64,000 nt of DNA from Podospora bellae-mahoneyi (GCF_035222275.1 NC_085884.1:2542001-2606000); one strand, 5' to 3'; shown: positions 45,838-57,720, numbered from the stretch's first letter. Notes: a model not told the origin generated them from the letters alone. Numbers and translations: made by a program.

Positions 45838-46264
45838 TACTTTAAAGATTTAATAACTAAACTGTTTTTTCCTTAGCCTTTGATTATACTTACTTTATCA
45901 TAATTATAATTATACTTAAGTTTAATTTAATTAATAGCAAAATATAAGTTAAAAAGTTTATTAATATTCTCCGGTATAGCTTTGTTGATTTTAATAATTA
46001 ATTTCTTTTTAACTTTTATTTTAATATTGAAATAACGGTTAATAAAGTAAAATATTTAATACTGACTAAGGGGTTGGGATTGCTTTATTTAATTAGTAAA
46101 TTAGCTACTAAAGCCTTTATACTAATATAGGTAGGAACGTAATTAAAGTTTTCTTAACGAAAGATCTATTAAAAAATGAAGTTTTTTTAATTTCAAAAAA
46201 ATTATTATTGATTTTCATAAACAAGGTTCTTTAATTAAGTACTATTAATGCGGTACTTTAGGGT
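45838..46264. repeat. Degenerate AT-rich repeat, copy 1
   Basis: About 427 bp of RIP-like AT-rich DNA that matches 58714-59140 along its length, including ATTCTCCGGTA, AACGGTTAATAAAGTA, AACAAGGTTC and GTACTTTAGGGT. Similar AT-rich DNA continues to about 46410. Family not identified. Confidence 0.7.
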
Positions 46265-46629
46265 AAAACGTAGAATCCCGTATTTATTGAATGCTTTTCG
46301 TTAGCTTATACTAGCAGTAATATGTTTCTAGGCATTTTTAATATTTTCCTCGGTATATTTAGTTATCAATAGGTATCGGGAGCAAAAAAACATAAAAGAA
46401 AAGCTTTATTTTTGGTGTCTGTGGGTGGAATATAAAGTGTGTGTTGATATCGGGGGGCTTTCGGAGGTCCAGGGTTGTGGAGGGTTTAATGTGGGTAGAT
46501 GGCGTGGGTAGTTCAAACCTACCAGGGCTACATCTATGTGGTCCACTTCCTTGTTTTCCAACCTATTCGTTTTCTTTTCTTCTTCCTCACCACCTCGATT
46601 TATTAACCGGATCTACTTAGCCTCACACT

Positions 46630-47276
46630 TTGCTTCACCCTAGACTCCATACCCTCTCCCTGATCCTAGACCGTCTCGGTACTCGATCCCATCAGTTGTT
46701 CCCGACGACTAAATGTACAGATATGGCGGACCTACCACGGCATCAATTGTACCTGCGGTACAAGGATGCCACCAGGTACATCACCACCTGGCTGGTGACA
46801 AAAGGTCGTGAGACACGGTTTAAACAGCGTCTCCAACTTGGCAATCTATCTGTTTCGACACTGCAGAACCTGGCACAATGGATCGTCGACAAGCAACTAG
46901 TTGTACCAGAGACAGTCTTGAGGTTACTAAACCTTGCCATAGCCCTAAGAACACAATAAGGCGAGGGTATGGGCCCAGAACATCCGGCTGAGGTCGATCG
47001 AAGATATCTCTATTTTATTGACGCACTAAATTCCATACGCACTACTCTCCAAAATCTCACCAAAATCACCCATCACTTTATCAGCTTCGACCCCGTCAAC
47101 AAGGTCTGCCCCGCAAGAGAGGGGGTTCCATCTTTTTCAGGCCACAGAGACTCTGTCTGCAGAGACTCTGGACACAGAGGTCGAGGCTTGTTCCAATCTT
47201 CTGAGTGCTATTCGTGATTTTCATGTATCCGTCAGTGTGGGGCACCTGACAAAAGGCCCGGGTTTCACCAAACCCA
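46630..47276 (+). pseudogene. DUF6604-type gene fragment, truncated by a transposon
   Basis: The text MADLPRHQLYLRYKDATRYITTWLVTKGRET (start codon near 46722) resembles the N terminus of fungal DUF6604 proteins, and a second piece in another frame (EVDRRYLYFIDALNSIRTTLQNL, from about 46985) continues the same domain. The coding text stops making sense near 47270, where the Fot1/pogo-like element begins, and no continuation was found to its right. DUF6604 proteins are large fungal proteins of unknown role, often with ankyrin or other repeats. This is a remnant of a host gene. Confidence 0.6.
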
Positions 47277-47278
47277 TA

Positions 47279-47331
47279 ACGTGCATGATAAGCGAGCGAC
47301 GCAGATAAGCGAGCGACGCACTCTCCACCAC
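47279..47331 (+). repeat. Left terminal inverted repeat of transposon copy B
   Basis: Begins ACGTGCATGATAAGCGAGCG; the 52-53 bp match the reverse complement of 49484-49536 exactly. Two tandem ATAAGCGAGCGACGCA-type subrepeats may be transposase binding sites. Confidence 0.93.
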
Positions 47332-48539
47332 AACACGTCTCTTAAATATCTTCTACTACAATTCACCACCAACAACCATGGACGGCCCTTTAAAAGAAGG
47401 TAGACTTCTTCTTGCCCTCGAAGCTATCTAAAATAAGGAGGATTTTAGTATCTATATTATAACTAAATTATATAACGTCCTAAAAGCAACCCTCCGCTAT
47501 AGGCGTAATGGCCGACTAATACGACGCGATATTCTAACCAATTCGCATAAGTTTACCGATTTAAAAAAAAAAACGATTATTTAATATATTATTAAGTTAT
47601 ATACGTAAGTTTTTTTACTAAAGTTATATAGTATAAAAAATATAATTAATTAATTATTATACGTACGTAACGTGCCTCCTACTAATAAACGTTAAGTTTA
47701 TAACTTCGTTATATATTAATTATAGTTTTATATATATTTTACGTATAATTATAATTATTAAAGGGCTAAGTGTAAACATTTAAAGGTTATTACTAAATAA
47801 TTTATATTTATATAAAATATTAAAATTAAATATAGTATTATAAATAATAATATTTATAATTTCGACGAAATTAAATATATAATAAATATTATTTTCGTAA
47901 GTATAATAATTATAATTTCCGAGGGCCTAAATAAAATAAAAAATAATTTAATTTAATAATTATAAATAAGTAATAATAATTTAAAAAGTTAATACCTTTA
48001 ATTAAATCATTTAATTATTTAATATATAAAATATAATTTACCGTTTATTTAATATATTATAAATATTAATTATAATTAAATTATTAATTTAGTAAGTATA
48101 AATTTAATTAAATATTTTACCTATTATATAGCGTCCTATACAAAAAATAAATATCGGTTATTAATCTTTAATAATTATAAAAACTATTACTTAATAAAAT
48201 TTAAACTTTATTATTAATAAAATAATATTATTATACTTTATATACTTTTATACTCCTCGTACTTCCTTTAATTACTTAATATCGGTTATTTTAAATTATT
48301 AAAGTAAATATATAGCTATTAAATCGAGGATTTAATATATATATATATATATATTAATTATATAAATAAGCTCGAATTTCTTTATACTTTCCGCGAAGCT
48401 TTTTTATTTTTATAATTAAAAAAATATATAAAGTAGCTTTATAAATATTAACTTTATACTATACGATTTAAAAAAAATATTTTTTAAACTAAATATAAAA
48501 CTTTATACGTTAATACCTTTATCTTTCAAGCTAGGCATG

Positions 48540-48960
48540 TATGACGAACCCCTATCCAGAACCTCTGAAAGGGATACCGGTTGAAGGCTGCTTCTGAATA
48601 ATCCTGGTTCGGTACAGCTAAACAGTGTACGACAAGATGTCTCAATGTAAACACAAGATACCGTGAATACAAGCTTGAATTGCATACTGCGGAACTGTCT
48701 ATCTACACCAGCCAGTTCCTCCGTATATATAGACCTTGTGCCAAGCCATATTTACTTCTTGCTCAGTGCCCTTGGCACACTGATCGCGACTGCTCAGTTT
48801 GCTCAGTGCCCTGATCAGACTGAGCACTCTGCTCAGTCTGCTCAGTGCCCTTGGCGTACTGATCAGTCGTCCCTTACTGTGATTGGCTATTCTCGTACGT
48901 TCTTCCGATTGGCCCCTATTCCCGTGGCCCCACAACCCGTCCTGTACCAGGGTTGTGACA
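48540..48960 (-). mobile_element. Solo LTR of a retrotransposon, inserted into transposon copy B
   Basis: A 421-bp block of normal base composition flanked by the 5-bp duplication GCATG (48535-48539 and 48961-48965). On the minus strand it begins TGTCACAACC and ends GTTCGTCATA, contains a TATATATA promoter-like box and a GCTCAGTGCCC-type internal repeat, and matches the LTR at 59144-59559. No internal region is attached. It is younger than its host element's decay, because it is far less AT-rich. Probably Ty3/Gypsy by general appearance only. Confidence 0.8.
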
Positions 48961-49483
48961 GCATGGTATTATTTTAAATATTTTAAATACTATAAAACCC
49001 TAAAAAAATCAATTTATAATTAACCCTTATTAAAACTTATATTATTATTTATTAAAATAGTTTTTTAAGTTTAATATAAATTATAATAAATTAGTTTATT
49101 AAAAGTATAATAATTATAATATATTAAATAACTTTCTTTTAGTTAAAGGTATTTTCGCTCTATAAAGTAAATAAAGTATTAAGTAAGTACTAAAAAGCTA
49201 ATAAAACATATATACGGCCCGGAGGATTATTTACTATGTAAGATATATAGGATCTACTGGACCAGAAGGCTATAGGTGGGGAGGTAATGGAAGAAATATA
49301 GCGGGATAGCGGTAGTGTAGGGGGGCTCGTACGAAGGTTTAGTGCTATAGTGTATACGGCAAGCCTGGCTATAATGCCCGCACTTGCCAGGAGGCTGCAG
49401 AAGTGTCTGGTTCAGCTGTTTCTAATGTAATTGTAGTTAGTTCTTAATGTTGTGGTCTAGTAGTTGAGGATAGTTATAGTAAG

Positions 49484-49536
49484 GTGGTGGAGAGTGCGTC
49501 GCTCGCTTATCTGCGTCGCTCGCTTATCATGCACGT
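49484..49536 (-). repeat. Right terminal inverted repeat of transposon copy B
   Basis: Mirror of the left end, ending ATCATGCACGT before the TA duplication. Confidence 0.93.
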
Positions 49537-49729
49537 TACCTGATTGCTCTTAAGGTGGATTTTCCTATTTGTTGACGTTTAAACTAAACAACCAACAACT
49601 TACTATAATAACCAATTTTTTCAACCTATTTCTAGCCTTTTGGCCCTCATTTTCGCAGCCAGTTACTTACCTAGCCCACAGTCAGTTTACAAGTCAAGAG
49701 TCTAACACTTTTTCTGGGCAGATATTCAA

Positions 49730-51795
49730 GATGGCCCAGCGTACCAACTTGAGCCATCGGTTACTATTCATGAAGGAACCTCCCATTTTCGCATGCTCAT
49801 TGAAGAGTATTGTCAAACCTGTGACATGGTCCAGTCTTTCTGGGACCAATACTCAAACAACAAGTCAGCCGAAAACACAGTCAGACCGGCCATTGAGTGG
49901 GTTGTCTTCTTGGACCCATCATACAGAAATGTCGCAATCAAACTCCTTATGAAACCTCTCAACACCACCAAAGCAACAGTCGGCAAAATGATGAACGGAA
50001 ACCCATACTTGGGCGTCTATTATGCGCTTTTCCAGCCAGGTCATGGAGCCTTCCCGAATCCAGATTTTCTTGCGACTTATCGTATGTACAGCAGATGGCA
50101 CCGTAGCCAAAAATCAGGTGTGCCCATCGAGAATCCCGCCGCAAACCAGCAACAGGTCAATGATGCAGCACAGCAACTGTTTACCATGGGCTCAGCTTCG
50201 ATAAAATCCAAAGAGCCAACTTTGGTGGACCACCTTAGTCGGGATTGTGGCTTCAGACGTCAACTGAAACAGGGTGAGCATGGCAAGCGTCTTTGTGATT
50301 GAAACTCTTTGCTTGGCTCAGCTCAGGCTGGATACCGATAGGAAAGACCCTGTTCAAACGCTCAAGAACCTTCTCACCTCTCTTACATCAGAAATAAAGG
50401 CTTTGCCGACGTGGCTTCTGAAGATGAAGGTTGATTCGAATAGGACATGAGATGAGATGCTCGTTCCCACTCGCAGCTATCTTGACAGTCTGCAAAAGGA
50501 TCAGTGAGCTATCAAGAAGAAGCATGGTGGCTCCACGTCTAGTGTCCCTTTCTCCAAGTATCACAGATACCCTGTTTATTGTGGTCTGGAAGTACTTCAA
50601 CTCGGAATCTTTAGCTAAAACGTTGGTCTGGCTATTGAGGAGAGGCTGGGTGGCATCACCGCTGCCATCCACCTGGGCAATGCATTGGGCCAGGAGGGAT
50701 ACCTATAAGGCCTCGACAAGGGCAATCTCGGCGTCGGTTACAAAGCTCAAAAGCCTTTGGGCCTTTGAGCTTCTTCATCTGTTTTGTTCCGCCGTCTGAG
50801 AGACCGGATTATATAAGAAGCTACTTTTTAGTAATTGGTGGCTCCGCCATCAGATCAGCACGTCATCATCGACCAGGGCCAGCGGTCTAAGCATCCGCAG
50901 CCGAAGAAGAATCTGATACAACAGGCGCCATTCTCAACGGCCATCTGTGACAGCTTTAAGAATGGACATAAAAAGATTCACCCTCGACGACCGGGATCTT
51001 GTCAAGATGCTGTCAACGCACAATCAAGACATGAATAATAAGTACGAAGCCGGTGTTTCCGCACAGCACAGCCCGCTCGGGGATGCCGTGGCATTAATCC
51101 AGAGTGAGACCGCATCGCTGGATATAGCTTACCTGCGAGCTGTCAACTCCTCCTGGGCGTGTTTAACGGAGATCCATGGGGTTTTCAGTGGACCTATGAC
51201 AACACCGATGGGCACAGCAACCACCGTGCCCATCCAAGACCAGGTCGATGATTGTGTGGTTACAGCAGGCAGAGTTTTCGACCAGAACATCCTTAAAGAT
51301 AGGGAATTGATGGCACGAATCGCAACGGCATACAAAGTCCGCGATCTTCCCCAAAGCTTGACCTTATATGCGTTTCCTATGGCGAACTTTCCCTACTTTC
51401 ATCCCGGCCCGTCTCCATCCTCACGCACAACGATCTTACCAAGTTGCTGCGGCTCACAGCACAAGGATGAACAAAAATTACACGAGTTGGGACGCTCAAC
51501 AGCACAGCCATATCATGGACGCTGCAAGGCTCATGCATGCAGAGGCTGTTGCGCTCGCGACAGACCATCTTACGGCTGGAAACACTGCCTGAGCAGGTCT
51601 GAAGCAGCTGCAGTGAGTTCTAAGTCAATCACTGCTGCTCAACGACAGGGAGTTGATGGCAAACCTCGCAACAGCTTACAGGACCTCGACATCGGGAGCT
51701 TGATCAGCTTACCTACTCACCCATCTCTCTCTTGTTACACCCTTATCAGTTCCACTACCCCAGATCCTTATTGCACCAGAATTTCTTCCTGAAGC
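49730..51795 (+). pseudogene. Unrecognised gene with an internal repeat, decaying
   Basis: A readable part (49719-50302; IQDGPAYQLEPSVTIHEGTSHFRMLIEEYCQTCDMV, then WVVFLDPSYRNVAIKLLMKPLNTTKATVGKMM) is followed by DNA in which protein-like text persists but is interrupted (IEERLGGITAAIHLGNALGQEGYL near 50630-50705). A second clear part, 50947-51370, reads DLVKMLSTHNQDMNNKYEAGVSAQHSPLGDAV through DRELMARIATAYKVRD. The block is repeated as DLTKLLRLTAQGMNKNYTSWDAQQHSHIMDAA (about 51430) with DRELMANLATAYRTST (about 51645). So the ancestral protein had tandem units of about 115 residues. I do not recognise the family. The 5' end may have been lost when transposon copy B inserted 190 bp upstream. 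Confidence 0.5.
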
Positions 51796-52366
51796 TGAAA
51801 AGCTTCAAGCTCTTTCTTCTTAATTTTAATCTTGATTTCCTTCTTGTCAAGTCACTGTCTTTGTCTATTGCACAGTTTTCTCTTTTGAATGTCTATTCTT
51901 TCAGCTCCATAACCTGTCACATCTGATACCTCCTCTTTCAAGACTTCTAAAAATTCTTCAAGTGGAAAGCATTGCCCTCTTTCACCCGATGCAGAAGGAG
52001 GGCTGTAGATCACTAATTACAGCAACCGGACTGCCTACCCACACATCCCATTCGCCACTTCCAAAGTTATTTTCCATCTCGTATTCGCAGGGAGGACATG
52101 CATCAACTAAAAAGCCTCATTTGATGCCTGCTATGAGCGCCATATGATGTGGAACCATAAGGAATCTTACTCACAGTGTAGGTAGACCGGGTGGTTTATA
52201 TCTCTATAGCATCACCCAGGCACCAAGACAAGACATGTGAGATATGTGCACTCTGGCTATATTCATCTACCAGCTGTAAATTACATACAATAGAATATTT
52301 CAACTCCATCACTACAACTTCCTTCTCTGTCTCCTCAAAAACCCATTACTCAGCCTCTTGACAACC
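51796..52366. other. Intergenic spacer
   Basis: About 570 bp, slightly AT-rich, 3' flank of the xylanase gene on the right; nothing else seen. Confidence 0.5.
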
Positions 52367-53753
52367 TTACAAGCACTGGGAGTACCAGGGGTTAAGAACC
52401 TGGCAGGTGTATGGGCTCTGGCAAGTGGTGGGGCCGGTCCACCCGTTGCCTCCGCACTGTCCCCAGCGAACCTGCGCGGGCTGGGTGGGAGCGGAGGTGG
52501 GGGTGGGCTGAGTAGTGCTCGAGGCAGAGGTGGTGCGGGTGACAAGAGTGGTGGTGGGCTGGGCGGGGGTGCTGGTGCTGCTAGAGACGGGGGGAGCACC
52601 GGTGGCCTTGGCGGCGAGGACGCTGGAGATGGAGGTCCAGGCGGCCTTCTTGCGGAACTGGGAATCGTAGATAAGGGCATCACCGGCGCCGTTGAACGTG
52701 GAGGGAACCCAAGAGTACTTGTCGGTGAAAGACCAGACAGTGACACCGACGCAGCGGGGCACGTCGAGGCAGGACCCGACGACGTTGGCAAAGTCGTTAC
52801 CCTGAGTGACCTGGGCCTGGGAGCTGGCGGGGAGGGAGGAGTGGCGGATGTCGAGCTCAGTGTAGGCGACATCGACACCGAGGGCGGTGAAGCGGCGGAG
52901 GGTGGTGGCCAGGTTGGCGCGGCTGGGCGTGCTGCCGACGATCAAGTGGCCCTGGAAGCCAACACCGTCAATGGGGGCACCGGCAGCCTGGATGATGCGG
53001 ACAATCTCGACGGCCCGGTCAGTCTTGGCCTGATTGTACTCGAGGTTGTAGTCGTTATAGTACCTAAAGATTCCCAAGTTAGAAACATAATTTCTAGGTA
53101 CCGTATTCAGGCAGAATTGGGGATGCTCCACTCACAACTTGGTCTCGGGATCGTGCTTCTTGGCCAGCTCGAAAGAGAGGGGCAGGTAGTCGGTACCGAA
53201 TACCCGGTAGAAGACACTGTCACGCCATGTGCCGTCGTCGTTGATGGCCTCGTTGACAACGTCCCAGTGACCGCAGACGCCCTTGTAATGGCCCATGACG
53301 TTGGCCATGTGGGTGTCAATGACCGAGGTCAAAGTGGCACGAGTCCAAGAGCCGGAAGCGACTGGTTGTGGCTGTTAGCTTCGTCCAAAACACAAATTGG
53401 TTTGCAACACTTGACCTACCCCATGAGGGAAGCTGGCTGTGCCAGACAAGAGTATGGCAGCGGAGGAACTGGGAGTTTCTCTTGGCCTCGTTGGCAGTGA
53501 TGTCACCCTGGGAATAGGTGAACTGGCCACGGCTGGGCTGAGTGGACTCCCACTTCTGGCCGTTCTCAGGCACAATCTGGCCAAACTCTCTGGTGTCTCT
53601 GAGGATGGCAGCGAACTGGGCATCGCTGTTGAGAGCACCTTCACGAAGGGCAGTGCCGAAGTACTGAAGACCGGCACGGACGGCGAGCTCGTGAAGCTGG
53701 GCCGAGACGGCGGCGGGCGCAAGAAGCGCGGCAAGGAGAGCCTTGGTGTGCAT
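52367..53753 (-). CDS. Endo-1,4-beta-xylanase GH10 with C-terminal CBM1
   Basis: Three exons, 53753-53420, 53361-53136 and 53063-52367, give 418 residues. A signal peptide ([18 protein letters not shown]) precedes a GH10 barrel with [15 protein letters not shown], the acid/base Glu149 in [10 protein letters not shown] and the nucleophile Glu256 in AYTELDIR, both intact. [14 protein letters not shown] closes the domain. A Ser/Thr/Pro linker leads to a CBM1 (about 385-418; [15 protein letters not shown] to WYSQCL) that binds cellulose. The joins [14 protein letters not shown] and [12 protein letters not shown] confirm the introns. The secreted enzyme cleaves internal xylan bonds and would complement the CE5 esterase of the window, which removes acetyl groups from the same polymer. 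Probably induced by plant polymers. Confidence 0.95.
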
Positions 53754-54612
53754 GGTGGAGACGAGGAGAGGGCGAGTATGTGGAGGTTGACAGCAAGAGA
53801 CTGGCCTGAGGAGCTCAAGAAACTGTGATAATCGCTGCAGGCGGGTTGAGCCGCTTTATATCTATAGATTGCCTTGGCCAGGCCAGTGCTGCACGCAATA
53901 TCGGCTTTGGGATATGAGGCTCGCGGGCCACGGTGCCTAGCGCTTGGGGAAGCATTGAGGGCATTTTACCCGGTCGATTCGAGTTGGCACCCGTCTGGGC
54001 CATCACGGAGACATGGGGACGACTGTCATGTGCGTTGGCCGATGGCGATGTGGCAGGGACGTTGACATCGGGACGAGGCTCCTCTCAACGGTGGCCAGAC
54101 CCGGTTTTCTTCGGAAGAGGCTCCGTGTGTGCGAATCGGGAAGCCAAGACATCGAGCGATGTTGCTTGGGCTGGCCACAGGGGCTATTCTTAACGCTCCC
54201 CGCAGCGTTAGCGAAGCCCTTAAATCCCGGAATGCAGTGAATGCCATGGTGTTGCCTCTCTCTCTCTCCACGTGCTAATTAGCCTGAATCATGCTGGAAG
54301 AATTTCGCTGCGACGCTGCCCCGGTCTTGGCCGGAGTCCAGTACCGAGTCCCGAAGACAAAAACAGCACCACCCCCGAGAGCGAGCACCTTCGGAGAGTG
54401 ACGCGTCGTCGTGCCAGAATGTTCTGGACTGGCGCGACTCGAGGGTGCCATCATGAAACGTGCTTCCTTCAGCGCAGTCGGTCTGTTTGCCCTCGGCCCG
54501 GAAACCCTTACCCAGATCGTCAAAAGTAAGGTAGCTACATCATCAGACATTGATTAATTGAAATTTTCTATTGTACACACACTATTATTGCACCATTTGC
54601 TAACAAGACTTA
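53754..54612. promoter_or_regulatory. Promoter region of the GH10 xylanase gene
   Basis: About 860 bp between the xylanase start and the 3' end of the M28 gene. TTTATATCTATAG at 53853-53865 reads CTATAGATATAAA on the coding strand and is a likely TATA-like box about 100 bp before the xylanase start. No gene seen. Confidence 0.5.
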
Positions 54613-56154
54613 TCAAACAACCACCTTCTTCTCCTTGTGCGAGCACATCTTCCCCTGGCTGGCACCTTCCTCCGCCACCCGCTTCCACCTCCTGAACTCC
54701 TGCGTGATCTTTGCGCGACCCCTCAAGTTCGGTGACGTCGTTGCGCGGGCCGGAACTCCCGAGAGGTCGTTGGCGAAGCGGGCGAGGGCGCGGGCGGCAG
54801 CTTTGGTGTTGACTGTCAACGCATCCCAGTTGATGTTGTCGAGCGTGTCGCAGGCCTGGTGATAGCACGGATCCCAGGGCTCACCGGCGCCCGTGAACAG
54901 CATGGCCGTGGGAATACCCAACTCGACAAAGCCGACGTAGTCCGAGTTGCCGTCCTCAAAACCACCACGCTCGACCGTCTTGCCCTGGGCGACAAGATAT
55001 TCTTCCAGCAACTGAGGACCAACGCCGCTGTTCTCGTCGGAGCCAACAGCATAGATGGGCTCGATGGATCCAATCATGTCGTAGTTGAAATAGTATTTGA
55101 TCTTGTCGGCCTCGGCAGGCGAGAGCTGGGATGTGTAGTACAGCGAGCCGACAAGACCGCTCTCTTCAGCACCCCACCAGGCAAACCTGATCTTGTTCTT
55201 GAAACCCTTGTAGTTCTTGACTGCACCCATGAGCTCGAGGAGGGCGGCTGTGCCACTACCATCGTCATTCACACCAGGCCCCTGCTGTACGCTGTCGAGA
55301 TGCGCACCGAGCATGATGACGCTGTTGGGGTCGCCCTCCTTGGTCTCAGAGATGACATTCCACGTCTCGCGGGTGTCGGCAATGGCATCGACCAACAAGC
55401 TCACCACCACATCCTCACCAGCACCGAGGCGGGCAATCCAGGCCTCTCCCGCCTCGAGGGGCACAATGCCGACGGGGACGAGCTGTCCAATGTTCTCAGC
55501 ACCCAGGGTAGGGGTGGCATAGTTGGTACCTGGGGCTTGGTTGTAGAGAATAACCCCCAACGCTCCCTTGGCTCTGGCAAACTTCAACTTGTCCGACACA
55601 GCACACACACCTCTCTTAACCAGCGCCAGCTTTCCAGTGGCATCAATGCCATCCCAATCGCTCTCAGCACACATGCTTCCGGCCTCATCGTTGACGGGCG
55701 TGTTGATCAAACTGGCCGTGATGCCGCCAGGAAGGGGTGTGGCGGGGTTGTACTGGGGGGATATCACAAACACGTCTTCCCCGTCGGGGCCAGTGACCTT
55801 GATCTCGAGCGTCTTGTCGTACGTGTGGTTGAAAGGTTGAATAAAGGTGTTCATCTCGGGGTGGAACCGGCCCTGGGCTCGTTCAACAACAAAGTCTACA
55901 GAGGCCTTGTAGCCGGGCTCGCCAAAGGCACGGTTCCCGCCATTGCGGTCGGCAATGTGGTTGAGGTTCCATAAGACGCGCTGCAATCTGTGCGATGTTA
56001 GCAAGCTGCCCGAGATTCATTTGGTAACAAGCGGCACGGGGCCATACTCATCGGTCTTAATATCAGCCTCAAGTCTGTCAGCAGTCAAGGGATCGGTCGC
56101 GATGGCCGTCGACGCGAGAAGCAGGGCCGACCCGGCCTGTCTAGAAAGCTTCAT
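54613..56154 (-). CDS. Secreted aminopeptidase, peptidase M28 with PA domain
   Basis: Exons 56154-56048 and 55987-54613 join in phase 2 (GTATGG...CACAG) as DIKTDE-LQRVLWNLNHIA and give 493 residues. A signal peptide occupies about residues 1-20. A protease-associated domain (ALVKRGVCAVSDKLKFARAKGALGVILYNQ, about 157-187) is inserted before the catalytic zinc domain, whose ligands are His265 and Asp267 in GAHLDS, Asp in GVNDDGSG, Glu310-Glu311 in WWGAEESG, Asp in YNYDMIGS and His in CYHQACDT. These are the co-catalytic dizinc residues of M28 aminopeptidases such as fungal leucine aminopeptidase 2. Extracellular release of N-terminal residues is the likely role. The C terminus is Arg/Lys-rich and somewhat extended. 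Confidence 0.92.
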
Positions 56155-57720
56155 GATGGCAGCAAACGGGCCCTTGTGATGAAAGACGTGACATTCGAGG
56201 TGATGGGAACATTGTGCAGATCATGGGTTATATCGTGGTTTTAATATGCGTCGTCCCATTGCTACTGAGAATGGCCTATCTGTATCCCTGCTATTGCCGC
56301 AAAATTGACCTGCCGTATTGGGCCGGGGATAGCATATACGAACAGATATCGCAGCAGAACGAGACATCAAGGTATGGTGATGAGAGTGGAAGCTCGGGTG
56401 GTAACGCTGCCAAGACGCAGTGTCACGACGGTTCGGTACCTGCCTCTCTGGGTCGTGATGGTTACATTAGCAGCCACCCGCCTGTTCGCAGTGCTGGAGG
56501 GACGCCTGGCAAGTCAGGTAAGGCGGTCAAGGTGATGAGCGACAATCTACTCACCTGCCAAGATCGGGGTAGCTGTGTCGTAATATTGGTGCTGACGGCA
56601 TTCTGCCTGTATTAGGCAATCTACTCGATGCATTGAGATGAATTGAACCACTTTCCATGTCCCTCGGTGCGACTTCTGATTGCTTGCACGGACCGTCATT
56701 ATTTGCGCATTTCTGTATCCATAGTCGCACAAATGACAAATACGGAAATATTAGATGGCCCTTAGCATTTGCAATCCTGTCTCGTCTTTGTCACAGCAAC
56801 ATGGAAGTTATCGTAATAGACCTTGGAAAGTTGGATTTGGGTGCCCTGGGATGTCAGCTTGCAAAACCACATACCTCGATCGACTGTTTTGTGTCTGAGA
56901 CGCCATCAAACTCCGTAGTTCCAAGGTCCAAGCCACCACAAGATTAGTCTAGTTCAAACCTTGGTGCCTGCTTTCATATCCAGTGGCCATACCCATTAAG
57001 GCTGCCCAGATAAAAAGTATGCCCAGATAAACAGAGGGGAGGGTAAAAATTAGATGATGCATGTCGAATGCAATTTTCCAGAACTGTGCACATCTCATGA
57101 CTCCCATATGCCTCCTGCCAACCTCCCACCACAGGGCAATCGATCTGGTCATTGGTATTATTTGGGTGTAGGCAAACCAGGACTGTCGTCGTTTTTTATG
57201 TTGTCGGGAGGGATTATCATTGACTTTTGAGAGAACATAAAGGCTAAAGAACGGCGAAGGGTGGTTGATAGAACTTGCATGTGACTGACAGAAGCTATGG
57301 ATGCGGTTGGTGAGCTAGGCTGTGGTGGGCAATGTGCCAAGAGCCCATGCCTAACCAACCATGCACCGCCAAGGCATGTCAACCTCCTCGCAACGACGAG
57401 GCTGCCAAAAGAACCTCAGACAGGCATCTACTCTGGCCTAACAGAAGCTGACTGCTCTCCGGGGGAGCCTAAATGGTGTGGTCGATAGAGGGGTGTGGCT
57501 GGACAAGTGTCTAAATGTTTGGCATCACACTTTAGTTGCTATTGTCGTGTTACTTTGGAGAATAAGCAATAATTGCTGGTAAGATTGTGCCTGAGTTGTT
57601 AATGAGAAGTGGATGTCTTGGTGGCTTTCACGTGAACGCTTTTCATTGTCTTTGAATACTTTCCCATTATCTGCTAATGCGTCTTGGTATCCTTGAACCC
57701 GATGACGTGCGCTACGCCGC
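56155..57720. other. Long intergenic region
   Basis: About 1.55 kb of ordinary composition. Several short frames overlap each other on both strands without motifs. The right part leads into the repeat island. Confidence 0.5.

Larger units (their letters stand above)
47279..49536 (+). mobile_element. Fot1/pogo-like (Tc1-mariner superfamily) transposon, copy B, RIP-like, with nested LTR
   Basis: The ends are perfect 53-bp inverted repeats, each containing two direct copies of ATAAGCGAGCGACGCA-like text, flanked by TA target duplications (47277-47278 and 49537-49538). An ATG at 47378 opens a transposase start reading MDGPLKEGRLLLALEAI, with ATLRYRRNGRLIRRDILTNS beyond an in-frame stop, as in Fot1/pogo transposases (helix-turn-helix N terminus). 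The interior is extremely AT-rich and has no long frame, as after RIP, while about 100 bp at the left and 300 bp at the right keep normal composition. A solo LTR is inserted at 48540-48960. Without it the element is about 1.84 kb, close to Fot1. Confidence 0.88.

Noticed and set aside
46490-46530. tRNA-like T-arm (GGTAG-TTCAAAC-CTACC)
   Set aside because: The T-arm is good but no matching acceptor stem or D-arm lies upstream; chance or a SINE-like remnant cannot be separated.
52358-53500. 380-residue plus-strand frame over the xylanase
   Set aside because: Gly-rich shadow frame; the GH10 and CBM1 motifs are on the minus strand.
54859-55974. Long plus-strand open frame opposite the M28 aminopeptidase
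   Set aside because: Shadow of a GC-rich coding strand; no motif, while the minus strand has the full dizinc peptidase signature.
56214-56615. Plus-strand frame starting with a hydrophobic stretch
   Set aside because: 133 residues with low-complexity text after the first 30 and no homologous pattern; not supported as a gene.
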